From NCBI GenBank assembly GCA_963814745.1, contig CAWFEA010000018.1, positions 22,546-86,545 of the forward strand: a stretch of 64,000 bases of DNA, read 5' to 3'. The position numbers and the translations under genes are program-made. The notes below the pieces were generated by a model. That model searched no databases, was not told the DNA's origin, and saw only the letters and a program-made list of their open reading frames with translations. Source of the DNA: CAWBRT01 sp963814745. Its GTDB lineage: Bacteria > Acidobacteriota > Terriglobia > Terriglobales > Acidobacteriaceae. Below are positions 25,415-35,033 of the stretch, in pieces; position 1 is the first letter of the stretch; each line of letters starts with the position of its first letter.

Positions 25415-28005
25415 TTCACTGTGCCGTTGCTGTTGACGGTGGTTACAAACTGATTCGTTCCGCAGGATGCGCCGGTCGAAAGCCCGGTTAAGATCGGTTG
25501 CACCTGGGTGAAGTTAACGTTCAGCGTCACCGTGCCGCTTGTGCCGCCGCCAGTCAGGCCCGTTCCGGCCGTTACGCCGGTAATCGTGCCACTACCGCCG
25601 CCACTGCCGCTGCCAGATGCACTCAACATGCTGGCCGGACCGAACAGGTTAATCAGGTTCAGCCCTGCCGAGCCGCTCGTTTGCACCCAACCCAACACCT
25701 GCCCATAGCTACCTTGATACGACGGCCCATAGCCGGCATCGTAACAATAGCCGGCCGTGTTCGGGCTGGCCACGACGATGTCCCCAGCGGTCGCCGCGTT
25801 ATCGAAGTAGCACTTTACCGTGCCCTCGATGGCGATGGTGGCATTGCCGGTAGTGCCCGCCCCACCGGTCACCACGCCAATGATTCCGTTCGTGCTTGAA
25901 GTGGAAGTTGACGGTGTACTCACCACCACAGTGCTTGGCGAGCCTGACGAAGCCGACAACACAGCCAACAGGTTCAGTCCCGTACCTGTACCGGAGTTCG
26001 GATACCATGTGCGTACACCATTCCCGTACACGTGGCCGCCGAAGTCCACTTGGAACACCATACTGCGCTGGCTGCTTGGGCAGTCATGCCATGATTGCCA
26101 ACCACCGCTTGGAGGCGCAGTCGGCGTGTTACTGCAAAAATAACCTTTTATCAAACTTCCGCTGCCGCTGTTGTATCCATTATCGTTGACGAACATGCCG
26201 GCAGACGCATTTGAGCTGACCGCCTCCGCAAATAGCGCGTTGCCGGACGCCGCCGTGCTGTAACTTGTGGAGGTGGTGGGGCCAAGGATCTTCGCCACCA
26301 CGCCGTTGGCGCCGCTGGCACTACTGAAGGTCCGCCCGCTCACGGCTGTGGGACTATCGTCTGAACCAGGCGTATTATCCAGCGCTGTTCCGCTCACGCC
26401 GGTTCCCCACGGACCCACAGTAATACCTTTTACGCCAACGGAAAAGGCGTCCACGGTTTGATCGTTCGATATGCCGAAAACAGCGGCAGGAGTGTTCGGA
26501 AAGAAAGTGTTAACATCCTGGCTCGTCCAGACGGCTCCGGCGCGGTTCGTCTCGCCGTGAATCGTGTGCTCAGACAGGACGTCCACGCTAGCCGCACTAA
26601 ACGTGCCGTTGTCAGACACATCGACCACTCCCGCCACCGTCTCGGTGCCAGCGAAGTTGTTGCTGCCCAGGGTGGCAAACGTGCCTACGGTCGTGCAGTT
26701 CGCCGTGCCACTCACATTGATCGAGCTAATGAACGATCCCGCCGGACAGCTCTGGTTGATCGGCGCCTGAACCGACCCGAAGTTCACGCTGAACTGGCTG
26801 CCGACCAGGTTCAGGCCGGTGCCAGCCGTGTAAACCCCTCCGTTCGTGCCGGTGAAAGCCGTCGATTGTTTAGTGCCGTCCTGGAACGTCACGCCGCCGC
26901 CGCTGCCCGCCGTGAGCTTGACGTTGCCGTTCACCTCCAGCGTCACCGGCGCGGGCAACGGACTCGGCGGCGTCCCGCCCGGGTTCGAAGTCCCAATGCC
27001 TAGATTGCCGGCGTTGTCGAGGCGCATCCGCTCCGACTGCGCGGCCGCGCCCAACGCCGTGGTATTGAACTGCATGTAGGTGCTCTGCGCCGTCGTCGAC
27101 CAGGTTTCGTTGGCGTGGATGATCAGCGCCCCGCGACCGCCGGAAAAGCCTCCCGTACTGCCCGACACCGGACCCGTCCAGCCTCTGCCGGTGAAGCCGC
27201 CGATGATGTCGCCCGCCTGCACCACCGCCGGAGCCGCCGGCGTCCCGCGCGCCGCCCGCGTCGCAAACATCACCGCGTTCAGGGTGTTGCTGTAGACATC
27301 CACAAACCCCGCCGAAGTGCTCGTCGAGACCACGTGCAAGGTCGCCGCCGGAGCCGTCGTGCCGATGCCCACGGCTGTGCCCGAGTCATACACCAGCGAC
27401 GAGTTCTCGACATCGGTCGCCGAGGTGAATTTCGCCAGGTAGTTGGTCGTGCCGCCGGAGGTGGTCACGCTGCCACCGGTCTGCGGTGTGGCCAAGGCCA
27501 CAATGCCGCCAGAGGCAGCAGCCGTTGTTGCTGCGCTGCTCGCTGTCGTGGCGCTTCCATTCGCCGACGACGCCATCACGAACGCCGAGAGCGGCTGCCC
27601 GCCCAGCGTTTGCGCATCGCCCGCAGTCATCGCGTAGGGCACGCTCACCAACTGTACCCGCGCCTGCTCCGCCTGGCCTTCCGGCTGCACCCCCAACCAA
27701 CGCGCCTCGCCGGAGGCAAACAAATCCAGCGGCACCCCATTGGCATGATTCGCGCCGAGATAGATCGTGTAGCGACCGTTCGCGTTGAGCGCGACATTCT
27801 GCGTCTCCAGCCACAGCGGCGCCCCGCCTGTCTGCTCCGCATACAGCGCAAAGGTCACGCCCACCGTACTGCCGCTGTCGCCGCTAATCGTGCCGCTGAC
27901 TTTGATCAGCGGAGGCACCGTCGCGGTAATCGCATTGGGGGACACCTGCGCCCAACATGACATGACCATAAAGACGAGTACGACTAAAGACAAGAGTTGA
28001 CGCAT
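25354..28005 (-). CDS. giant exported repeat protein, N-terminal part
   Basis: 883 residues from the ATG at 28005, with AAGGAG eight bases upstream. A signal peptide (MRQLLSLVVLVFMVMSCWAQ) is followed by an Ig-like module (TVPPLIKVSGTISGDSGSTV; VALNANGRYTIYLGA) and an ALPHA segment (VPYAMTAGDAQTLGGQPLSAF). Gly/Thr/Ser-rich repeats follow, including VGIGTTAPAATLHVVSTS and NLGIGTSNPGG, as in phage tail-fibre and trimeric adhesin stalks. The first ~400 residues are almost identical to those of the inverted paralog at 54772. The frame is lost near 25375. Likely secreted surface fibre or adhesin (inference); no membrane anchor is seen. Confidence 0.72.
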   Translation of the reverse strand: MRQLLSLVVLVFMVMSCWAQVSPNAITATVPPLIKVSGTISGDSGSTVGVTFALYAEQTGGAPLWLETQNVALNANGRYTIYLGANHANGVPLDLFASGEARWLGVQPEGQAEQARVQLVSVPYAMTAGDAQTLGGQPLSAFVMASSANGSATTASSAATTAAASGGIVALATPQTGGSVTTSGGTTNYLAKFTSATDVENSSLVYDSGTAVGIGTTAPAATLHVVSTSTSAGFVDVYSNTLNAVMFATRAARGTPAAPAVVQAGDIIGGFTGRGWTGPVSGSTGGFSGGRGALIIHANETWSTTAQSTYMQFNTTALGAAAQSERMRLDNAGNLGIGTSNPGGTPPSPLPAPVTLEVNGNVKLTAGSGGGVTFQDGTKQSTAFTGTNGGVYTAGTGLNLVGSQFSVNFGSVQAPINQSCPAGSFISSINVSGTANCTTVGTFATLGSNNFAGTETVAGVVDVSDNGTFSAASVDVLSEHTIHGETNRAGAVWTSQDVNTFFPNTPAAVFGISNDQTVDAFSVGVKGITVGPWGTGVSGTALDNTPGSDDSPTAVSGRTFSSASGANGVVAKILGPTTSTSYSTAASGNALFAEAVSSNASAGMFVNDNGYNSGSGSLIKGYFCSNTPTAPPSGGWQSWHDCPSSQRSMVFQVDFGGHVYGNGVRTWYPNSGTGTGLNLLAVLSASSGSPSTVVVSTPSTSTSSTNGIIGVVTGGAGTTGNATIAIEGTVKCYFDNAATAGDIVVASPNTAGYCYDAGYGPSYQGSYGQVLGWVQTSGSAGLNLINLFGPASMLSASGSGSGGGSGTITGVTAGTGLTGGGTSGTVTLNVNFTQVQPILTGLSTGASCGTNQFVTTVNSNGTVKCGTTSTVASGALILTPAAR

Positions 28006-28068
28006 TACGAGTCTCCTTATGTACAGCACAAAGCCCAGATTGGTTTTGACAGACAAAGGCTGACTACT
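28006..28068 (-). promoter_or_regulatory. conserved leader of giant exported protein gene
   Basis: The 60 bases before the start codon repeat in front of the paralog at 54772: GTCAGCCTTTG, then CTGGGCTTTGTGCTGTACAT, AAGGAG and ACTCGT. The match extends outside the coding region, so both copies share promoter/ribosome-binding sequences. Bases 28069-28356 beyond it hold nothing recognisable. Confidence 0.6.
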
Positions 28069-28356
28069 TCAGTCTCCCGTGACTAATGAAATTGCGAATA
28101 CAAACGACAACTCATCGCAAATGACGCAGAGCCCTATTGCTAAGGAAATACCACAGCATAGGTACTGATCGGAACGTTTTTTGGGGGCATTCCGAGGGGA
28201 AAGTACCACATTCGAATCCAGAGTACAAGAAGTTCCTGATATGGGAATCAGTCCTCCGGACGTTACGGCCGGCCACACACTAAAGTACCGTGCAAAGTCC
28301 CACGACGGCGCCCATCCGGCGCGACTTGGCAGCGAGGAGATGCACGCGAGTGGAAC

Positions 28357-29820
28357 CTATATATATCCCAACCCGGCGAGGCGATCATGAATGGCCTTCT
28401 CGGCTTCTCCGCTTTCGACTCGCAGGCCTGAGCCCAGTTTCTGTACGCGCGACAGCAGGGATTTTCCCTGCATGGATTCGGGTATGGCAAAGCCCGCCAG
28501 GTCCATCAGGGTCGGCGCCAAATCCAAAAGGCCGACTCCTTCGCACTCACCTTGAACCGGCCAGTTGGGAGAAGCCAGGGTGAACATGCCGAATTGCGAA
28601 TGGTTACAGGCATCGGGCCCGCTGTCGTTCTCGCGCAAGTAATTGCCGGCATGACCGACGGTGCCGATTGAACGCCAGGAGAGCCCCCCGAAGTAGACGA
28701 TCAGGTCGGGGGCTATGTTTCTCACCCGCTGATAGATCTCGTCCGGTTTAAAGACCGGTGAATTCATCGGCCGGCCGCCGTCGTCCTTGATCGCCTCCAA
28801 CTTCATTTTGAGCTGGTTGCGAAACGATTCGTATTCGCCCGCCGGAATGACGCCCTGGGGCTCGCGTCCTTGAACATTGAGAAAGATGCGAGCATAGTAT
28901 CCGCCTTCGCTCCAGGCAAGAGTCTTTGCCCAGTTCACGTCGAGTTGGTTGAAGGGAGTAATGGCTTCCGGCTGACGGTTCAGCACTAGCATGCCCTGCT
29001 CGATGAGCCACTGATTGACGGCGAAGCCGCCGTCGAGTTTCTGCGCCCCGTGATCGGAAAAAATGAGAAGAGCGGTATCGTCGCCGAGCGACTCCATGAC
29101 CCGTCCGATTTGCTCGTCGAGCCACAGGTAGTAGTCCGGGATCACGTTCTCGTAAGGATTTCTGGCCTGGTAGTTAATGTGCTGCTTGTCGAAGCAATCC
29201 CAAAAGCCATGGTGCACGCGATCGAGGCCGATATCCACGAAGTGGAAATAGTCCCACTCCTGCTCTTGCAACAGCCAGTGCACAACCTTCCACTGCTTGC
29301 GGCTCATGGCAAAAATCTGGTCTCGCAGCCAATCCTTGCGTTCGGTGCGAAAATTTTTGACATCGACCGGATATTCGCCGACCAGCTCAGTAATCTTTGC
29401 CTTGAAGGCCGGAGGATAGACAAACTCGTCCCGCGCCGGAGCCGGCGTCAGGAAGCAGCCGATGCTGATGCCGTTGACGCGGCGGGGCGGAAAGTTCGGC
29501 GGCACGCCAATAATAATCGACTTCTTACCCTGGCGCGCCAGATGGTCCCAAATCGCCAAGGCTTTGATGGACGTCGAGTTGGCAAAGCGCAAGTGCTCGT
29601 AGGAGTGATCGGCGCGGTTGCGGAAACCGTAGAGACCGAGTGAACCCGGGTCCTGGCTGGTGGCCATGCACATCCAGGCGGGAACCGTGATGGGAGGAAC
29701 AACGCTTTGCAATCGCCCGTAGACGCCGAGGTCCATGAGCCGGCGGATGTTGACCAGTCGCTCGTCCTGAAAAATAATGTCGGGAGCGGCGCAGTCCAAT
29801 CCAAGCACGCAAATCTTCAT
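28357..29820 (-). CDS. alkaline phosphatase superfamily / type I phosphodiesterase-like protein
   Basis: 487 residues, no clear signal peptide. The first metal Asp is in MKICVLGLDCAAPD, the Thr nucleophile in PPITVPAWMCMATS, then later metal ligands in FHFVDIGLDRVHHGFWD, LLIFSDHGAQ and GTVGHAGNY. This is the nucleotide pyrophosphatase/phosphodiesterase (NPP) branch, with Thr rather than the Cys/Ser of sulfatases. Members next to polysaccharide operons are usually assumed to act on phosphodiester substituents or lipid-linked intermediates; the substrate is unknown. It is the last of three superfamily genes in the EPS operon, 86 bp after the second one. Confidence 0.85.
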   Translation of the reverse strand: MKICVLGLDCAAPDIIFQDERLVNIRRLMDLGVYGRLQSVVPPITVPAWMCMATSQDPGSLGLYGFRNRADHSYEHLRFANSTSIKALAIWDHLARQGKKSIIIGVPPNFPPRRVNGISIGCFLTPAPARDEFVYPPAFKAKITELVGEYPVDVKNFRTERKDWLRDQIFAMSRKQWKVVHWLLQEQEWDYFHFVDIGLDRVHHGFWDCFDKQHINYQARNPYENVIPDYYLWLDEQIGRVMESLGDDTALLIFSDHGAQKLDGGFAVNQWLIEQGMLVLNRQPEAITPFNQLDVNWAKTLAWSEGGYYARIFLNVQGREPQGVIPAGEYESFRNQLKMKLEAIKDDGGRPMNSPVFKPDEIYQRVRNIAPDLIVYFGGLSWRSIGTVGHAGNYLRENDSGPDACNHSQFGMFTLASPNWPVQGECEGVGLLDLAPTLMDLAGFAIPESMQGKSLLSRVQKLGSGLRVESGEAEKAIHDRLAGLGYI

Positions 29821-29906
29821 TCAATCTTCCCGTGAAACGGCAAGCAGCAAGTCAAAAGCGGAAAAGCGCCACCGGCGCAAACCCAGAATGTGCCTCGGCG
29901 GCACGC

Positions 29907-31748
29907 TCAGATCAGCGATGCACCCTCCATCAGAGGATGTGGAGCAACTCCTAAATGCCGCAAAATCGTCGGCGCCAGATCGATCATTTGCGGCTGGACT
30001 TGGCGGGATGGACGGTTCATAAAAAGTATTCCCGGAACGCTCGCCGGGTCAACGAGATGGTCTCCGCTCCAGCGTCGAGTATTGTCTTCGAAGGTATGAT
30101 CGGCGAAGCCGCCGAGCGAACTCTGCCAGGAGACCCTGAATCCGGGACGGAAGTTCACTAACAGGTCGGGTGCCTCATCGACATACGGCCCCGAATAGAT
30201 TCGTTCCCGCCGCATCACGCTGGCAACGGCGGAGAGACGAGTGTCGGGATCGATGACCGCGGCCAATCCTGTCTCGATCGCCTTCCGCACCCGCTGCGAC
30301 TCGGATCCCTCGGTCAAGATTCCGGTGCGTTCGCGCCCTCGCAGGTTCAGGTAGATGCCACCCAGTCCGATCGCGTAAGCATACGTTTTCGACCAATCGA
30401 TGGCAGAGTTTTCCACTTCGCCGCTCGGCTTCTTATTTCCTTGCAGGGCGAGCAGGCCGTGCTGCCAGAGCCAGGAATTAATATCGACGGAACGGCGAAA
30501 GGGGCCGCAACCATGGTCTGAAAGGACGATAATCAGGGTGTTCTCGTCATGGTTTTCGATCAGGGTCCCCACCAGCCGGTCGCAGCGACGATAGCACTGC
30601 TCGATCGAGTCACCGAACTGCGCCGCCAATTCCGGATCGAAACAGGGATGCTCGCGGTCGCGGCATCGCCAGAACATGTGCTGGATGCGATCCGGCGTAT
30701 CGAACAAAACGAAAAAGAGCCCGTCGTCACAGCGTTCGAGCTCGCGCGACATCATCCGCTCACGCTCTCGAAACACGAGTTCGCACTGCGTCAGGAATGC
30801 CGCTTCGTCCAGTCGGCCGTTATCAAGCCCGTTGTGGTCCTCCGCCATTCCGAGGGTTGAAAAGAGTCCAAGTTGATCGGCCAGATCTTTGGCGTAGCCC
30901 GGGGGGGCAGATATCGGAAACAGAGGCGAAGCCGGATCGAAGTTGACTGGAGAGGCGTAGAACTCGACCCGAGGCGATACCTGGCAGACGAAAAAACGGA
31001 CGATACCGCTGACCGTCTGCAACATTGAGACCTTAAAATTAACCCGCGTCCACGGTCCCCAGGTTCGTTCCGGGATCGCAATCGCGGGCGGGCCGCCGGT
31101 TTCGAAACGCAGACTCCTGCTCTTTGGATCGACGCGTACCCGCAGTTCGCTGGTGAGATCCGAGCCTTGTGCGGCCCTTGTATTACGAGGTCCGATCACG
31201 GACGACTTGAGATCGTGCCCGGATTCCAGGTAGATGAGGCGCTCATATCCTCGCGCCTGAGCCGTCCTCTCCTGAGTGTAGAAGGTTCCCGTTCCCTGGC
31301 CGCCGCGGAGGTCCGGAACCCCGACGCCGGCAAGAATTCTGGCGCCGCTGGCATCCGGCGGAAAAGTACAAGGAAACCGCAGCACCGTGCTCGGCACGCC
31401 GACGTTGGCTAGCACTTCCCAAACGGGGATGCCGCGACGACGATTGACGATACGCGGCTGGCTGAAAATATTCTTCGGCCGCTCGAAACGGGTGAGAGCA
31501 AGATCCGGCCGATTGGTTTGCGGGTCGCGGCTGATGAAGTCGAAGATGCCATGGCCCCCGGGATTCGTGCCGGTGGCGAATGATGACCATGCTACCGGAG
31601 TCTGCGCCGGATACGTGGTCTGCACCCGCAGATAACAGCCAGTCTTACGCAGCTTCTCAAGGTTGGGCAGCTCATTGCGCGCAAGCATGGAATCCACAAT
31701 CGTGGGTTCTACGCCATCGAGCCCAAGCACCAAGACTCTTTTCTTCAT
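29907..31748 (-). CDS. NPP-type phosphodiesterase (alkaline phosphatase superfamily)
   Basis: 613 residues. VLVLGLDGVEPTIVD holds the first metal-binding Asp, YPAQTPVAWSSFATG the Thr nucleophile, LFDTPDRIQHMFW and LSDHGCGPFRR further metal ligands, and GFADHTFEDNTRRWSGDH the last His region. It is longer than its neighbour because of a beta-rich insertion (about residues 165-270, RVRVDPKSRSLRFETGGPPA). No signal peptide is obvious. It shares the operon with the 487-residue enzyme; the two look like diverged duplicates with different insertions. The substrate is unknown; an organophosphate or phospho-glycan substituent is a reasonable guess. Confidence 0.85.
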   Translation of the reverse strand: MKKRVLVLGLDGVEPTIVDSMLARNELPNLEKLRKTGCYLRVQTTYPAQTPVAWSSFATGTNPGGHGIFDFISRDPQTNRPDLALTRFERPKNIFSQPRIVNRRRGIPVWEVLANVGVPSTVLRFPCTFPPDASGARILAGVGVPDLRGGQGTGTFYTQERTAQARGYERLIYLESGHDLKSSVIGPRNTRAAQGSDLTSELRVRVDPKSRSLRFETGGPPAIAIPERTWGPWTRVNFKVSMLQTVSGIVRFFVCQVSPRVEFYASPVNFDPASPLFPISAPPGYAKDLADQLGLFSTLGMAEDHNGLDNGRLDEAAFLTQCELVFRERERMMSRELERCDDGLFFVLFDTPDRIQHMFWRCRDREHPCFDPELAAQFGDSIEQCYRRCDRLVGTLIENHDENTLIIVLSDHGCGPFRRSVDINSWLWQHGLLALQGNKKPSGEVENSAIDWSKTYAYAIGLGGIYLNLRGRERTGILTEGSESQRVRKAIETGLAAVIDPDTRLSAVASVMRRERIYSGPYVDEAPDLLVNFRPGFRVSWQSSLGGFADHTFEDNTRRWSGDHLVDPASVPGILFMNRPSRQVQPQMIDLAPTILRHLGVAPHPLMEGASLI

Positions 31749-31815
31749 GCCCTATTCATACATCGGAGCTCTCGATGCACTCTCTCCAGAAAACTTGTTT
31801 AGCAAGGAAGGCGAA

Positions 31816-31935
31816 CTTGAACTCACGCCGGCGCGCCTTGGCGTACAAACCTTTTGGATCGCGCTGTTCACAGATGCCGAGCGGGGTGGCCACATGGACG
31901 AGAATAAACTCACCGTTTACCTTCACCAGGCGCCG
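31816..31935 (-). pseudogene. remnant of adenylylsulfate kinase (CysC)
   Basis: In an open minus-strand frame the segment GEFILVHVATPL-GICEQRDPKGLYAKARRREF matches the C-terminal core of APS kinases (F-x-V-TPL-x2-CE-RDPKGLY-KAR-G-E). Only about 40 residues remain. The P-loop half is absent and the sequence runs into unrelated residues (FAFLAKQVFW) instead of the FTGIDxPYE motif. It lies in the gap between the NPP gene and the small membrane-protein gene. It suggests that a sulfate-activation gene once accompanied this cluster. It is recognised by eye only. Confidence 0.6.
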
Positions 31936-31940
31936 CACCT

Positions 31941-32156
31941 CTACTTGTGGGAAGCCGCAGGCGGGTCGGGCCGCGCCTGATAGTCCGCACAATTTTCCTC
32001 GCGTCCGTTGCGTAACCGATACCAAGCGCGCGCAAGCAGTACTCGCACCTTATTCCAGAAGATCAGCAGAAATGCAATGGCCGCGGCCAGAGTCGTCTGG
32101 AGCGGCATGATCTGGTCGGGGCCGACATAAAACAGCGCCAACAGTTGAAGTCTCAT
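31941..32156 (-). CDS. small single-pass membrane protein
   Basis: 71 residues starting MRLQLLALFYVGPDQIMPLQ. The ATG at 32156 overlaps the stop of the sulfatase-like gene as ATGA, which favours this start over the Met two codons earlier. A hydrophobic helix (TTLAAAIAFLLIFWNKV) is followed by an Arg-rich cytoplasmic-type tail (LLARAWYRLRNGREEN). No named family. Translational coupling between two surface-modification enzymes suggests an accessory or anchoring subunit; this is inference. Confidence 0.55.
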   Translation of the reverse strand: MRLQLLALFYVGPDQIMPLQTTLAAAIAFLLIFWNKVRVLLARAWYRLRNGREENCADYQARPDPPAASHK

Positions 32157-33990
32157 CCACATCTTCCCTTCAGGTTATTCACTTTTTTTGGAAGCTGCCA
32201 AAGGAAGCTCCGGTTTGTTTTTGCGCGCATGGAGGCGCAAATATCCGGCTCGGCCAAGCTGAGATCGTGAAGTTCCTGGGGATCGTTCTTCCAGTTGTAC
32301 AGCACATCTTGTCCCTTTTGACTAATGTACTGATACTCGGGGCCGATCACAGAGCGAACCGGCCCATAGTAATTTGGGAAGGTTGGCGAGAAACCGTACC
32401 TGGCCAATTCCGAGAGGGATCAGGCCAATCGCTTTCAGATCCGTTGCCAGCCCACAATTCCTGCAAAGAGCGGCCCGGAAAAGAGCCGTGATAAGCCGGG
32501 TCGGCCAAGGAAATCAAGGTTCGCGGAATGTCGACCAAGCTAACGGGGCGGCGCACGTGCCTGCCTGCCGGAATTGTCTTCGGATTCCAGACGATCAGCG
32601 GAACGTGGATGGCTTCACGGTATAGGCTAATCTTGTGGCCCACCAGATTGTGCTCGCCAAATGCTTCCCCATGATCGCTCGTGATGACGACGATGGTGTG
32701 ATCCAGCACCCCACGCTTTTTCAGCTCGCTCAAAAGATTCTCAATATGATCGTCCACATAGCGGATGCAGCCGTCGTAGGCTGCAACCTCGGCTGCCAAG
32801 GTTCTCGCATCCGGCATTTGCACTTGATCAAACGACACACTGATTACACCACCGGGATTCTTTTCTTTTGTAAAGGCATGCCGGTATGGTTCGGGAGGCA
32901 GATAAGGATCGTGCACGTCAATGTAGTTCAACATGACGAAGAAAGGACGCTTCTCTCTGTCGATCCAAGTCAATGCGCGCCGGTTAATCCCTTCGACATG
33001 CTGACGACCGAATAAAGGCAAGACCCCGAAATGGTGCATCCAGAACTTAATTCTCCATCCGAGGACGACACGAGTAAAAATTGCCGTGTAATTGGCGCCC
33101 CAGTAATCTTCAAAGTGCGCAAAGCCGCGCGCCAGTCCGTGCTTTCGGTCGAAGTTATTAACATTCGCGGAAAATGCCGCCGTCCGGTAACCTTCGCTTA
33201 AGAACACCTCTCCGATCGTCGGCCAGTTATCAGCCAGAATAGCGTCATCCTTGTCTGTGCGGTGGTCATGTGGGTAGAGTCCAGTCAACATCGAGGCATG
33301 GGAGGGGACCGTCCAGGAGGCCGAGGCTATGGCATTGTCGAACATGACTCCCTGCTCTGCTATGTGAGACAGGTTGGGACTCGTATCACGTGAGTATCCA
33401 TAGGCCGACAGGTGGTCGGCGCGCAGAGTGTCAACGACAATAAGAAGAATATTCGGTTTACTTCCATCGACTGGAGGAAGCGAGCGCAATAGGTTAGCCT
33501 CGTGAAGGTATTCCCACGACCTCACACCCGCACCAAGAGCTACAACCCCCAGAACGATCCACGGCAATGTTCGCTTTTGATAGCTCAATATAGTCGAGCG
33601 TTTAGAACGAATCCACCGGTTGGTGGCAACCCCTATACTCAGCGACAGCAACACGGCGACGAACCGGCTCACCCCCGGCAAACCAAACCGCAGCCAGGCG
33701 GTAACCAGTGCGACGGAAAAAATGAACCATGCCGCCAACGCAGACCGCCACACACCCACCACAAAAGATGCTGCGATAGCGCAAGCTATCAGCACCCCCA
33801 TAACAATCAGATCCACCACAACCGTAGCCCACAATATATCCGAATCAAGAAATCTACTATATGCGCAGGCGACGATTCCTTCGACCGTGCTGACACAAAG
33901 AACCATCCAGAGCAGAAAAGAGATGACGCTGAGAAGGGAGATCTCTTCGTCAGAACGCTTTGAGAAATTCAATAGAGTGTCAAGTTTCAC
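32153..33990 (-). CDS. membrane-anchored sulfatase-like hydrolase, frameshifted near its C-terminus
   Basis: The main frame (32347-33990, 547 residues) has five membrane helices in residues 20-165, then an alkaline-phosphatase-fold domain: NILLIVVDTLRADHLSAYGY, SWTVPSHASMLTG, NYIDVHDPY, VVITSDHGEAFGEHNLVGHK. The C/SxPxR sulfatase signature is replaced by TVPSH, so the nucleophile is Thr and formylglycine chemistry is unlikely. A missing G in the GGG at 32416-32418 shifts the frame. Restored, DWPDP joins LSELARYGFSPTFPNYYGPV... and the protein ends at 32153, overlapping the next start (ATGA), about 612 residues. Layout resembles LTA-synthase/phosphoethanolamine-transferase-like enzymes; the substrate is unknown. 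Confidence 0.75.
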
Positions 33991-34102
33991 GGTTTCCTCC
34001 CTCTACCAGTGCCACCAATTCTTCGACCGAACGGCCCCGGGCTCGCCATTGTCCCGCGGACTCTGCGCAACTCTGCAATCGGTTTTACAAGATATCTAGA
34101 AT

Positions 34103-34897
34103 CTAGTCAGTTCTCACGTACCAATCGTCAAACCGCGAGAACTTCATGAATTTTCGAACATAGCCATTCCGTGTCAATAGCGAGAACACCTTTTCTCTTG
34201 TGGGTGTGAAATTGTGTTCGCAGGTGATTATTTTGATTTGATACTTATCGAAATTAAATGCACTAAGGATTTCGTATTCACTACCCTCTGTGTCGATCGA
34301 GAGGTAATCGATCCTTTTAGGTGCATGGTGTTTTTCGAGTAAATCTTCAAGAGAGGTGGTCTTAACGTCATATGCGTTACCGTGTTTTCTTGTCTGACGA
34401 TGAACATCCGATGAGCTATACGAGGCAATCGTCGAAAGCTCCGCACTATTTACTTCATTAAAAGTCAGAATTGAATTTGAGTCGCGCCATACACAATCTG
34501 TTTCGATGCAGCTATTTCGATTGTTTCTCAAATCCTTGTGCCAACGTTTCGCGGGTTCGGCAAGGATTCCATTCCATCCGAATTCTTTCTCCAAGAGGTA
34601 TGTATTGCTCAGATCTATACCGTCTGTCGCCCCAAACTCGACAAAAAAACCGCTTCTCTTGAAATCCAACTCGGATAAAACAAACAGGTCCTGTCGCAAT
34701 TGCGATCTAGAATTACGCAAGGTTCTTAATAGCCCCGAAGAATCTTGGCATGGCAGTCTTAGTTCCAACAGTAGCTCAATCTCACTACAGGCGCTGTTGC
34801 CCATTGCAGTAAGCCAATCAAGCCTGGTGTAACTCGTTATGCCAATATCAAATGTTTTCAGTGTCTCTCTTATCAAATGTTTGAGAGTGGTACTCAT
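34103..34897 (-). CDS. FkbM family methyltransferase
   Basis: 264 residues. SAM-binding FVEFGATDGIDLSNTYLLE, then WNGILAEPAKRWH, the YLSIDTEGSEYEIL motif characteristic of FkbM enzymes, and a C-terminal VFSLLTRNGYV. These are O-methyltransferases, often acting on sugars in polysaccharide loci. The gene is clearly AT-richer than its neighbours (many TTT, AAT, ATT codons), suggesting recent acquisition. It sits between the sugar transferase and the sulfatase-like gene in the EPS operon, so it probably methylates a residue of the exported glycan (inference). Confidence 0.88.
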   Translation of the reverse strand: MSTTLKHLIRETLKTFDIGITSYTRLDWLTAMGNSACSEIELLLELRLPCQDSSGLLRTLRNSRSQLRQDLFVLSELDFKRSGFFVEFGATDGIDLSNTYLLEKEFGWNGILAEPAKRWHKDLRNNRNSCIETDCVWRDSNSILTFNEVNSAELSTIASYSSSDVHRQTRKHGNAYDVKTTSLEDLLEKHHAPKRIDYLSIDTEGSEYEILSAFNFDKYQIKIITCEHNFTPTREKVFSLLTRNGYVRKFMKFSRFDDWYVRTD

Positions 34898-35033
34898 TTT
34901 CTTGATTAGCTGCTCCCTTCATCACTGAGCCCAATTCAATATCGAAACATCCATGAATCATCGCCTCGCAAACACTGCTGCTGCCACCCAACGCCGCAGC
35001 TCAACGACGTTGCAACGCTTGGGTTTGGAAGCG

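Noticed and set aside
27115..27960. 281-residue Arg/His-rich plus-strand frame
   Set aside because: Antisense to the giant exported protein; the same type of shadow recurs opposite the paralog at 55222-56025.
32347..33990. Classical arylsulfatase assignment
   Set aside because: The C/SxPxR formylglycine motif is absent (TVPSH instead), so sulfatase chemistry is not supported.
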